A DNA stretch of 7,686 nt from Lachnospiraceae bacterium. Lineage in GTDB: Bacteria; Bacillota; Clostridia; Lachnospirales; Lachnospiraceae. The notes under the pieces were generated by a model that made no database searches, was not told the origin of the DNA, and saw nothing but the letters and a program-made list of their open reading frames with translations. The translations under genes were made by a program, and so were the position numbers. This document shows, in pieces, positions 1 to 6,354 of the stretch. The DNA lies in assembly GCA_003447895.1 (NCBI GenBank), contig DLYC01000137.1, positions 1 through 7,686 of the forward strand, in the 5' to 3' direction. Position 1 is the first letter of the stretch. Every line of letters begins with the position of its first letter.

Positions 1-1325
1 CCGGTCACAATGTCCGCGATAATGTCCATAGGTTCTTCGTCCCTGGGATTGTCGGAAGTGATGATGCTAAGCTCCGCAAGCCTTCCGCTCACCTCTCCCA
101 TCTTGAAGCGGCGAAGTTTGGAGCGATTGCCGCCGCAGCCAAAGAGGCAGACCAGCCTGTGGGGCTCATATTCCCTGAGCGTAGACAGAAGGCTGTCCAG
201 GGCCATCTCATTGTGTGCGTAATCGATCATCAGCGTGAAGTCATCGCTGACCTTTACCATCTCTATGCGTCCTCTGACGTGGACCTTGAGAAGGGCTTTC
301 TGAATCTCCTCCGTTGTGACGTCAAAGTGTCTGCAGACGGCGATCGCGCACAGCGCGTTATAGACGCTGAATTTTCCGGGTGCCGGCACCTGCGCATGGA
401 AGTCCAGAAGTCCCTTTACATCGAAGGAGACGCCCAGCTCTCCGTGCTTTTTAATAAGCTCCAGATTCTCCGCGTACAGGTCAGCCGAAGTGCTCAGTCC
501 GTAAGTCTCCACGCTGCAGGTGTGGCCGTCCATGACCTGTCCGCAGTACTTGTCATCCACGTTGAAAATGCCGACTCTGCACTGCCGGAAGAGAAGGCTC
601 TTGCAGGTCAGATATTCATTAAAGTCCTTGTGCTCCTTGGGACCTATGTGGTCCGGAGACAGATTGGTGAAAATCCCGAGGTCGAACAAAAATCCCTGCG
701 TGCGGTGCATCTTCAGGGCCTGGGAGGAGACCTCCATGACAACTGCCTCCATTCCGGCGTCCGCCATGTCCCTGAACGTCTTCTGAAGGACAGTGGACTC
801 CGGTGTCGTGTTGTGCGCCGGGATCCTCTTGTCGCCATACAGGATCTCAATGGTGCCGATAAGGCCGACCTTGAGCCCTGCTGCCTCCAGGATCGACTTG
901 ACCATATACGTCGTCGTAGTCTTGCCCTTGGTGCCTGTGACACCGATGATCTTCATTTCAGAAGCCGGATTTCCGTAATAAGCGGCCGCAATATAGGCCA
1001 TTGCATAGCGCGTATCCTGAACGCGGATAATGACAGGGTCCTCCACCGGTGTCTTTCCTGCAAGGTGGGACAGATCCAGATCCTCCTGCACCACCAGGCC
1101 GGCCGCCCCCTTCATGAGGACCTCTTCCGCAAACTTATGGCCGTTGAGGGTCTCGCCCTTGATGCAGAAAAAAAGGCAGTTCTCCACAACCTCTCTCGAG
1201 TCATTGACGATCTCCGTGATCTCCCGCCCGCGAAGCGCACGGGCCCTGTCCGGGTCCGTAATGACCTCACCTGCCAAAGTATTGAAATGATAATCCAGTT
1301 TGCTGACCAGTTCCGAAATTTTCAT
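1..1325 (-). CDS. murE: UDP-N-acetylmuramoyl-tripeptide synthetase MurE, meso-diaminopimelate type (3' end outside window)
   Basis: Cytoplasmic ATP-dependent ligase that adds the third amino acid, here probably meso-diaminopimelate, to UDP-MurNAc-L-Ala-D-Glu in peptidoglycan synthesis. About 441 codons are visible, of a family usually 480-500 long, so only the extreme C-terminus is missing. Visible in order: N-terminal UDP-substrate domain (about 1-120, with NDSREV near 41); ATP P-loop GTKGKTTTT at 131-139; central-domain TNLSPDH at 220-226; a lysine at 242 (YLTCKSLLF) where Mur ligases carry the carbamylated Lys; RGRIEMV at 351-357; DYAHNEMALDSLL at 368-380; FGCGGNR at 395-401; and DNPRDE at 425-430. 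The DNPR motif is the known mark of diaminopimelate rather than lysine specificity. The ATG at 1325 has AGGAG eight bases upstream. It lies 64 bases after recJ with no terminator in the gap, so co-transcription with recJ is likely. Identity is near certain; the amino-acid specificity is inferred from the motif. Confidence 0.96.
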   Translation of the reverse strand, partial: MKISELVSKLDYHFNTLAGEVITDPDRARALRGREITEIVNDSREVVENCLFFCIKGETLNGHKFAEEVLMKGAAGLVVQEDLDLSHLAGKTPVEDPVIIRVQDTRYAMAYIAAAYYGNPASEMKIIGVTGTKGKTTTTYMVKSILEAAGLKVGLIGTIEILYGDKRIPAHNTTPESTVLQKTFRDMADAGMEAVVMEVSSQALKMHRTQGFLFDLGIFTNLSPDHIGPKEHKDFNEYLTCKSLLFRQCRVGIFNVDDKYCGQVMDGHTCSVETYGLSTSADLYAENLELIKKHGELGVSFDVKGLLDFHAQVPAPGKFSVYNALCAIAVCRHFDVTTEEIQKALLKVHVRGRIEMVKVSDDFTLMIDYAHNEMALDSLLSTLREYEPHRLVCLFGCGGNRSKLRRFKMGEVSGRLAELSIITSDNPRDEEPMDIIADIVT

Positions 1326-1389
1326 ATCCAGGTCTCCTAACGATAATATTTGTAAATCTGACTTTATTGTTCTTCTTCCGGTCCGGATC

Positions 1390-3210
1390 TCAGTCTTTTC
1401 TCACAAACCGGTAGTCCCTCATGACATACTGCACGCTCTCCCTCCCGTTCCAGGAGTTGAGATCCGGGTAGTACATCATAGATATTGTAACACTTCCTGC
1501 CCCTCTGAGAAGCCCCTCAAAGGTTCCTCTTCCGCCTTCTTCATCCAGTTTTTCCCGGAAATCTTCCGCGTCGCCGAACCGGATCAGGTCCATCCGGTAT
1601 CCGGAATCATCCATTCCGCCGAAGCGGATGACATTCCGGTTCTTTCCCATAACGCGGGCCGAATACAGCCGGATATCCCTTGTGACAAACAATGGCTTGG
1701 GATTGGCGGTTCCGCAGGGCTCCAGAAGCGACAGCTCCTTCGTCCTCTCCAGGTCCAGAAACCGGGGCGGAAGCTCCATATCCGCATAGATCACTTCCTG
1801 AAGGTCCTCCTGTGTCAAAGTACAGTTGGCCTCCACCGTCTCGCAGAAAGTCCGGAAATTCTCCTCCTTCATCGTGAGACCGCCGGCCATCTTGTGCCCT
1901 CCGTACTTCACGAACAGGTCCTCACACGCATTCATCTGCGCGTACATATCATAATTTTCGATGGAGCGCCCTGAGCCCTTCAGGATCCCGTTTCCGGTAT
2001 CCGTCAGCACAAAGGTAGGCCTGTGCATCTTTTCTTTGATCCTGCCGGCTATAATGCCCGCGAGAGACTCGTGGCAGTCCCTGAGAAGGAGTACCAGGAC
2101 TCTCCGGCTCCCCATGTGCTCCTCTTCGATCAGGGCAGTCGCCTTGTCCGTGCCTTCCGTTGTCAGGCTCTTTCGGCTGTCATTGAGCTCCTTGAGCTGC
2201 TGCGCGCATCGGATCGCCGCGGAAGGGTCTTCCTCCAGGAACAGCTCCAGTCCCCGGATCGCGCAGTCCAGCCTTCCCGTCGCGTTCAGGCAGGGACCGA
2301 GAATAAAGCCCGCGTGGTAACTGGTGAGCGGCGTATCGGAGAGCCCGGTGACCATAAGAAGCGCCTTTAGCCCGACATTGTCCGTATGGGATGCCATCCT
2401 GAGTCCTTCCCTGACCAGGATCCGGTTCTCATCTATAAGGGGCATGACGTCACATACCGTCGCAAGGCCCGCGAAGGGAAGAAGATGATCCGCAAGCTCC
2501 CTGTATTTTGCCTGACCTTTTCCGCCAAAAACTCTCTCTGCCAGAAGAAGACAGATCTTGTAAGCCACGACCGCGCCGCAGATTTCCCGAAAAGGGTATT
2601 CCTGCCCGCCGGTGAGCTCCTTGGGAATCTTCGGGTCCACGACCGCCTCCGCCGGAGGAAGCTTGTATTCCCGGGTTCCGTCTTCCCTGACTTTGAACGG
2701 AACTTCGTGGTGATCCGTCACGATCACGGTAAGCCCCATCTCCCCGGCCATTCTCAGCGGCTCCGAGGCCGCGATCCCGTTGTCACAGGTCATGAGCAGG
2801 GAGGCTCCGTCCTCACAAGCTTCCCGCACCAGCCTCTCGTTCACGCCGTACCCGTCCCGCAGTCTCTCCGGGAGCACCGCGTCCGCCTTCGCGCCGCACT
2901 GTCTGAGCCCGTATACCAGAATATAGGAGGAGCAGATTCCGTCCACATCATAATCGCCGATGATCCGGATCTTCCCGCCCTCCTCAATCTTTTGGCACAA
3001 AAGATCGACCGCCTTCTCCGCGTCCGGCAAAAGCCGAGGGTCATGCAGGTCTTCTGTCGTCCCCTCCAGGAACTTTCTGGTCTCCTCTGTGCCGATCACA
3101 TCGCGGTTCCGGATCAGCCTGGCCAGGATCGGAGATATGCCGCACTCCCTGGCTATGCCATTAAAATCCGCCCTCTTGGCGGTTACCATCCACTTGCTTT
3201 CGTTCGCCAT
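1390..3210 (-). CDS. recJ: single-stranded-DNA-specific exonuclease RecJ
   Basis: 5'-to-3' single-strand DNA exonuclease of the DHH superfamily, acting in recombinational repair, mismatch repair and recovery of stalled forks. Numbered from the upstream ATG (3213), the metal-binding motifs are all present: DYDVDG at 87-92, TCDNGI at 142-147, TDHH at 166-169 and the CDVMPLIDENR block at 254-264. GPCLNATGRL at 306-315 follows; the DHHA1 segment has GRSIENYDMY near 415 and GGHKMAGG at 438-445. The C-terminal OB-like part contains LLEPCGTANPKPLF at 496-509. The length of 606 residues fits the compact core RecJ, without the extra C-terminal domain of longer Bacillus forms. Two adjacent ATGs exist (3213, 3210). 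GGGGAG lies only two bases before the first but five before the second, so I prefer 3210. It is downstream of secDF in the same direction, separated by 77 bases that contain a terminator-like hairpin. A proper recJ promoter is not visible. Confidence 0.96.
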   Translation of the reverse strand: MANESKWMVTAKRADFNGIARECGISPILARLIRNRDVIGTEETRKFLEGTTEDLHDPRLLPDAEKAVDLLCQKIEEGGKIRIIGDYDVDGICSSYILVYGLRQCGAKADAVLPERLRDGYGVNERLVREACEDGASLLMTCDNGIAASEPLRMAGEMGLTVIVTDHHEVPFKVREDGTREYKLPPAEAVVDPKIPKELTGGQEYPFREICGAVVAYKICLLLAERVFGGKGQAKYRELADHLLPFAGLATVCDVMPLIDENRILVREGLRMASHTDNVGLKALLMVTGLSDTPLTSYHAGFILGPCLNATGRLDCAIRGLELFLEEDPSAAIRCAQQLKELNDSRKSLTTEGTDKATALIEEEHMGSRRVLVLLLRDCHESLAGIIAGRIKEKMHRPTFVLTDTGNGILKGSGRSIENYDMYAQMNACEDLFVKYGGHKMAGGLTMKEENFRTFCETVEANCTLTQEDLQEVIYADMELPPRFLDLERTKELSLLEPCGTANPKPLFVTRDIRLYSARVMGKNRNVIRFGGMDDSGYRMDLIRFGDAEDFREKLDEEGGRGTFEGLLRGAGSVTISMMYYPDLNSWNGRESVQYVMRDYRFVRKD

Positions 3211-3224
3211 CATGACTCCCCGGC

Positions 3225-3259
3225 AACAAACAAAGGAACGGAAGTTTGATCCGTTCCTT
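3225..3259 (-). terminator. intrinsic terminator / attenuator between secDF and recJ
   Basis: A perfect 10-bp stem (AAGGAACGGA / TCCGTTCCTT, 3250-3259 with 3233-3242) encloses a 7-base loop. On the minus strand it is followed by the T-rich run TGTTTGTT. It lies 28 bases past the secDF stop and ends about 11 bases before the recJ ribosome binding site. The U-tract is interrupted by G, so termination is probably partial. That would leave recJ and murE transcribed by read-through at a lower level than secDF (inference). Confidence 0.7.
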
Positions 3260-3287
3260 CGCTTTAACCTTAGTTAGATATCTGTTT

Positions 3288-5768
3288 TCAGACAGTGATC
3301 TTGGCCTTGTTTCTCTCCTCAGCCTCTTTCTGTCTCTGCTGCCTTCTCTCCTTCTTGGAGAGGTTGGTCTTTTTCTTCTTGCTCTGTCCGGAGGCGCCGT
3401 TTCCGCCGTTGCCGGAGCCACCGTTTCCGCTGTTGTCAGAACCGCTGTTATTGTCCTTGTCAGTGCCGTCCTTCGCGCTCTTGTCGGAGCTGCCGGTAGC
3501 CGGGATGTTGTCATCCTTGGCGCTGGCAATCTTGGTGCGGAGCAGATGCCACAGGGGACCTGCGATGCAGACGGAGGACCAGCATCCTGCAACGATACCG
3601 ACCATCAGGGGCAGTGCGAACTCCTTGACGGAGGCAACGCCGAAGATGTAGAGAGCAAGGACCATGAAGAATGTTGTCAGGGAAGTAAAGATACTTCTGG
3701 AAAGTGTCTGGCTGACACTGATGTTGACAACTTCTTCGAGGGACTGTCCGCTCTTTCTGATCTGAAGATTCTCGCGGACACGGTCAAATACGACGATCGT
3801 CGCGTTGATCGAGTAACCGACGATTGTCAGCATGCAGGCGATAAATGTGCTGCCCACGCTGATTCGGATCAGCGCATAAGCCGCCAGAACGATCAGGCAG
3901 TCGTGTGCAAGGCAGATGACCGAGGAAGCGCCAAAGCGCGCGTCCTTGAATCGGAACCAGATGTAGATCAGCATCAGGACCAGGGCCACGATGACTGCGT
4001 TGACCGCTGCGGTCTTCATCTCGGAACTGATCGTGGAGCTGATGGTCTCGGACGTGATATTGTCCTTGTCCACCTGGAACTGATCCTGAAGAGCTACCGC
4101 CAGGGCTGTGCTCTTTTCTTCATCGAGCTCCTGTGTCTTGAAGATCACTTCGCTGCTGCCGGCGACCTTCTGAACCTGAGGGTTGGTATCGCCCGTCACT
4201 TCCGTGATGACCGGAACGACTTTCTCATTGATCTCATCGAGGCTCATGTCCTCGTTAAATGTAACATTGGTCGAAGTTCCGCCGACAAAGTCAAGGCTGT
4301 AGTTCAGGGCGCCCTTTCCGCCGGAAGCGTTGATGCCCATTCCCACAAGTCCTGCGACGATGATCACTGCGGAGATCACGAATACCATCGTTCTCTTCTT
4401 GACAAAGTTGATCACCTTGACATCTCTGCCTCTGCCGTAGAGCTTCTCGTTGGTTGCTCCGAGGGCATAGAAGATGTTCATAAGAAGCCTTGTCACAAAC
4501 AGAGCCGTGAACATGGACACAACGATACCGATCGCCAGTGTGTAGGCGAATCCCTTGATCGTACCGGATCCAAGGAAAGCCAGGACTGCTGCGGCGATCA
4601 GAGTAGTCACGTTACCGTCGATAATAGCGGAAAGCGCCTTGTCATAACCGCTCTTCATAGCCATCCTGACAGTCTTGCCCGCATGGATCTCCTCGCGGAT
4701 ACGGGCGAAAATGATCACGTTCGCGTCGACCGCCATACCGATGGAGAGCAGGATACCTGCGATACCGGGCAGTGTCAGAGTGACATCAAATGCGTTGATG
4801 ATAATGGTAATAAGAAGTACATAGATGCACAGTGCCAGTGTAGCGCAGAGACCGGGCAGCCAATAGACTGCGCACATAAGCGCCGCTACCAGGGCAAAGC
4901 CGAGAATTCCGGCTGTCTTACTGGTTCTGATCGCATCCTGACCGAGCTGCGCGCCGACTACCTGGGAGCGGAGTCTCTGAAGTTCAACCTTCAGTCCACC
5001 GATACGGATGTTGGAAGCAAGGCTCTCCGCCTCTTCGATGGTGCTCTCACCGGTGATCACGGCGCGTCCGTCTGTGATCGCAGCCTGTACTCTGGGAACG
5101 CTGATAAATCTGCCGTCATAGTAGATACCGATGGTCTCGCCCGCCGCGTAAGCCTTTGTCGTGGCATCCGCGAACTTCTGCTTGCCTTCGTCCGTGAACT
5201 GCAGGGAGACAACGATCTCCTGATTGTTCATGCTGTCGCTCTGATAACCGGCCTTAGCTTCCTGGACATCGGTTCCTTCCAGAACGATATCGCCGTCCGC
5301 TTTGAGCTGGTCCAGTTCCTTGTTCAGCACATAAGCGGTGTTTCCGTCAGCGTCTGTGCCGAGCTGATAGTTCTGATTTCCTTCGTCATCCGTCTGCCTG
5401 ATAAAATACAAAGAGCCGGGCTGACCCAGTTCATTCAGAATCTTATTGGTCTCTTCGACTCCGGAAATTCCGGGGATCTCGATGTTGATCCTGTCTGTGC
5501 CTTCCCTGTAGACCTGTGCCTCTGTGCTGTACTGGTCAACACGCTGCTGAAGCTTATAGACTGTATCGTCCATATCTTCATCCGTGGGGGTCTGGTCGCC
5601 CACTGCCTCGTATGTAATACTTGCGCCACCCGCAAGATCCAGGCCAAGCTTGATGTTGTGATAAGATCCTCTGTGACCGTTTCCGATACCCACCAGTGCG
5701 GTAAATGCCAGAAGTCCGGTAATCACCACTGTGAGGATCAGAGCGGTTACTGCTCTCGATTTTTTCAT
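3288..5768 (-). CDS. secDF: protein translocase subunit SecDF (SecD-SecF fusion)
   Basis: Membrane protein that uses the proton gradient to pull secreted proteins out of the SecYEG channel on the extracytoplasmic side. The 826 residues hold a full SecD and SecF in one chain. Numbered from this start, the SecD half has TM1 (about 5-27), LGLDLAGG at 41-48, a large external P1 domain to about 270, then five membrane segments including AVDANVIIFARIREE near 346-360 with the conserved Asp 348. The SecF half starts near 459 (TM, then LDFVGGT at 492-498), followed by five TM segments with YSINATIVVFDRVREN at 652-667 and QTLSR at 687-691 (Arg 691). The aspartate normally found in the SxND motif is Ala 656. 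From about 749 comes a Gly/Ser/Asn/Asp-rich linker and a Lys/Arg/Glu-rich tail. The start at 5768 is chosen because AGGAG lies seven bases upstream; an in-frame ATG at 5792 has no such site. Codon use is strongly biased: no TTA, CTA or TCA codons occur in the gene, as expected for high expression. Confidence 0.97.
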   Translation of the reverse strand: MKKSRAVTALILTVVITGLLAFTALVGIGNGHRGSYHNIKLGLDLAGGASITYEAVGDQTPTDEDMDDTVYKLQQRVDQYSTEAQVYREGTDRINIEIPGISGVEETNKILNELGQPGSLYFIRQTDDEGNQNYQLGTDADGNTAYVLNKELDQLKADGDIVLEGTDVQEAKAGYQSDSMNNQEIVVSLQFTDEGKQKFADATTKAYAAGETIGIYYDGRFISVPRVQAAITDGRAVITGESTIEEAESLASNIRIGGLKVELQRLRSQVVGAQLGQDAIRTSKTAGILGFALVAALMCAVYWLPGLCATLALCIYVLLITIIINAFDVTLTLPGIAGILLSIGMAVDANVIIFARIREEIHAGKTVRMAMKSGYDKALSAIIDGNVTTLIAAAVLAFLGSGTIKGFAYTLAIGIVVSMFTALFVTRLLMNIFYALGATNEKLYGRGRDVKVINFVKKRTMVFVISAVIIVAGLVGMGINASGGKGALNYSLDFVGGTSTNVTFNEDMSLDEINEKVVPVITEVTGDTNPQVQKVAGSSEVIFKTQELDEEKSTALAVALQDQFQVDKDNITSETISSTISSEMKTAAVNAVIVALVLMLIYIWFRFKDARFGASSVICLAHDCLIVLAAYALIRISVGSTFIACMLTIVGYSINATIVVFDRVRENLQIRKSGQSLEEVVNISVSQTLSRSIFTSLTTFFMVLALYIFGVASVKEFALPLMVGIVAGCWSSVCIAGPLWHLLRTKIASAKDDNIPATGSSDKSAKDGTDKDNNSGSDNSGNGGSGNGGNGASGQSKKKKTNLSKKERRQQRQKEAEERNKAKITV

Positions 5769-5775
5769 GCTGCAT

Positions 5776-5780
5776 CTCCT
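5776..5780 (-). promoter_or_regulatory. ribosome binding site fixing the secDF start
   Basis: AAAAGGAG ends seven bases before the ATG at 5768, followed by a typical hydrophobic MKKSRAV signal-anchor start. The site lies downstream of the alternative in-frame ATG at 5792, so it selects the shorter protein. Confidence 0.85.
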
Positions 5781-5834
5781 TTTATCTATCATGATTGCAG
5801 GTCAGTACTCCCAAAAATGCCTACAACCTTTCAA

Positions 5835-5863
5835 ATTATAGCACTGCGGCTTTCCAATGTAAA
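5835..5863 (-). promoter_or_regulatory. sigma-A-type promoter of secDF
   Basis: On the minus strand a TTTACA -35 box (5858-5863), a 17-base spacer and a perfect TATAAT -10 box (5835-5840) are visible. TG one base before the -10 forms an extended -10 (TGCTATAAT). A start about seven bases downstream, near 5828, gives a leader of about 60 bases before the secDF ATG. I see no operator or riboswitch in that leader. This is the best promoter in the window and sets the 5' end of the secDF-recJ-murE unit. Confidence 0.8.
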
Positions 5864-5941
5864 ATGCTTTTTGCCGGTTGTTGCGGGAAGTGGGGGTCTT
5901 GTCTTCGGCGTGTTCTTGATCGGGGGCGTTCCATAGCTCGT

Positions 5942-6082
5942 TTGGGCTGTGGCGGTGTGTTGTCAAGTGCTGTCTCCCGTGGCGTTGGGCGGTTGGGCTG
6001 TAGCGGTGTGTTGTCGAGCGCTGTCTCCCACGGTGTTGGGCGGTTGGGCTGTAGCAGTGTGTTGTCGAGTGCTGTCCCCCAT
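5942..6082. repeat. 51-bp tandem repeat, about 2.8 copies
   Basis: Three head-to-tail units start with TTGGGCTGT at 5942, 5993 and 6044. Each full unit is 51 bases; the third stops matching after about 39 bases (6082). Units 1 and 2 differ at six positions and units 2 and 3 at about four, and all of these differences are transitions. As 51 is a multiple of three, reading frames stay open on both strands (17-residue periodicity), but none has a ribosome binding site or family resemblance. There are no unique spacers, so it is not a CRISPR array. It lies about 80 bases upstream of the secDF promoter. Function unknown. Confidence 0.9.
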
Positions 6083-6256
6083 TTCATCAGAAATATCAGT
6101 CATTATGTCGGCAAAACGCGCACGTAATTCCGTTTTTTCATTTAGTGATGGGGGACTGAGTGCTAATAAATGGATTTATAGCCCAAACTTGAAACTTGAA
6201 TGACGCTGCTCTCCAAATCTTCACAATTAGCCGGATATTCTGCCCTGCTCTGCACC
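6083..6256. other. intergenic stretch without a convincing gene
   Basis: This AT-richer segment lies between the tandem repeat and the 29-bp palindrome. The only open frame of note is a 32-codon plus-strand ORF from the ATG at 6105 to 6203. It has no Shine-Dalgarno sequence and its frame continues back through the tandem repeat, so I do not call it. GTCCCCCAT (6074-6082) and ATGGGGGAC (6148-6156) form a 9-bp inverted pair, and CTAATAAAT/ATTTATAG near 6163-6181 is an imperfect palindrome. No promoter or RNA gene is clear. Confidence 0.5.
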
Positions 6257-6285
6257 TGAGTCAGAGGGACTGTCCCTCTGACTCA
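6257..6285. repeat. perfect 29-bp palindrome, REP-like
   Basis: TGAGTCAGAGGGAC and its exact reverse complement are separated by a single T, giving 14-bp arms and as RNA a very stable 13-bp hairpin. No T-run follows on either strand, so it is not a standard intrinsic terminator. It ends five bases before the TTGACA box of the transferase gene, so it could act as an operator. Short GTC/GAC-rich palindromes of this style are familiar as interspersed REP-like elements in Clostridia; that link is from memory and unverified. Confidence 0.85.
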
Positions 6286-6289
6286 AGCC

Positions 6290-6318
6290 TTGACAAACCG
6301 GAAACCGGATAGGAGAAT
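6290..6318 (+). promoter_or_regulatory. probable promoter of the phosphopantetheinyl transferase gene
   Basis: A perfect TTGACA (6290-6295), a 17-base spacer and GAGAAT (6313-6318, four of six matches to TATAAT) precede the gene. A start near 6325 would give a leader of about 30 bases. The spacer contains the repeated CCGGAAACCGG. The -10 is weak, so the call is tentative. Confidence 0.42.
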
Positions 6319-6354
6319 ACTGTCATTAAAAACGAATGGAGCCAAAGAAATCTG

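Noticed and set aside
159..1340. 393-codon plus-strand ORF antisense to murE (and similar frames antisense to recJ)
   Set aside because: It is the same codon-aligned shadow; murE shows a complete set of catalytic motifs on the minus strand.
1326..1389. Separate promoter for murE in the recJ-murE gap
   Set aside because: A TATTAT-like sequence is present but no matching -35 box at 16-18 bases, so co-transcription with recJ is the simpler reading.
5769..5792. Upstream secDF start at 5792
   Set aside because: It would place the strong AGGAG inside the gene. The ATG at 5768 has ideal spacing and begins a normal signal-anchor segment.
3246..5936. 896-codon plus-strand ORF antisense to secDF
   Set aside because: Its codons are exact reverse complements of the secDF codons, so it stays open merely because secDF uses no TTA, CTA or TCA. 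The product is a Cys/His/Asp-rich sequence resembling no family, and it has no ribosome binding site.
5942..6082. CRISPR-like array
   Set aside because: The units are directly abutting with no unique spacers, and there are no cas genes.
5836..6087. 83-codon minus-strand ORF with 17-residue repeats (TALDNT...QPNRPTP)
   Set aside because: The periodicity is the 51-bp DNA repeat. There is no Shine-Dalgarno sequence, and the frame runs into the secDF promoter.
5949..6203. 84-codon plus-strand ORF and its internal 32-codon version from 6105
   Set aside because: It is open through the tandem repeat because the unit is a multiple of three; no ribosome binding site and no recognisable protein.
6257..6285. 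Palindrome read as an intrinsic terminator
   Set aside because: No run of Ts follows it on either strand and no gene ends nearby.
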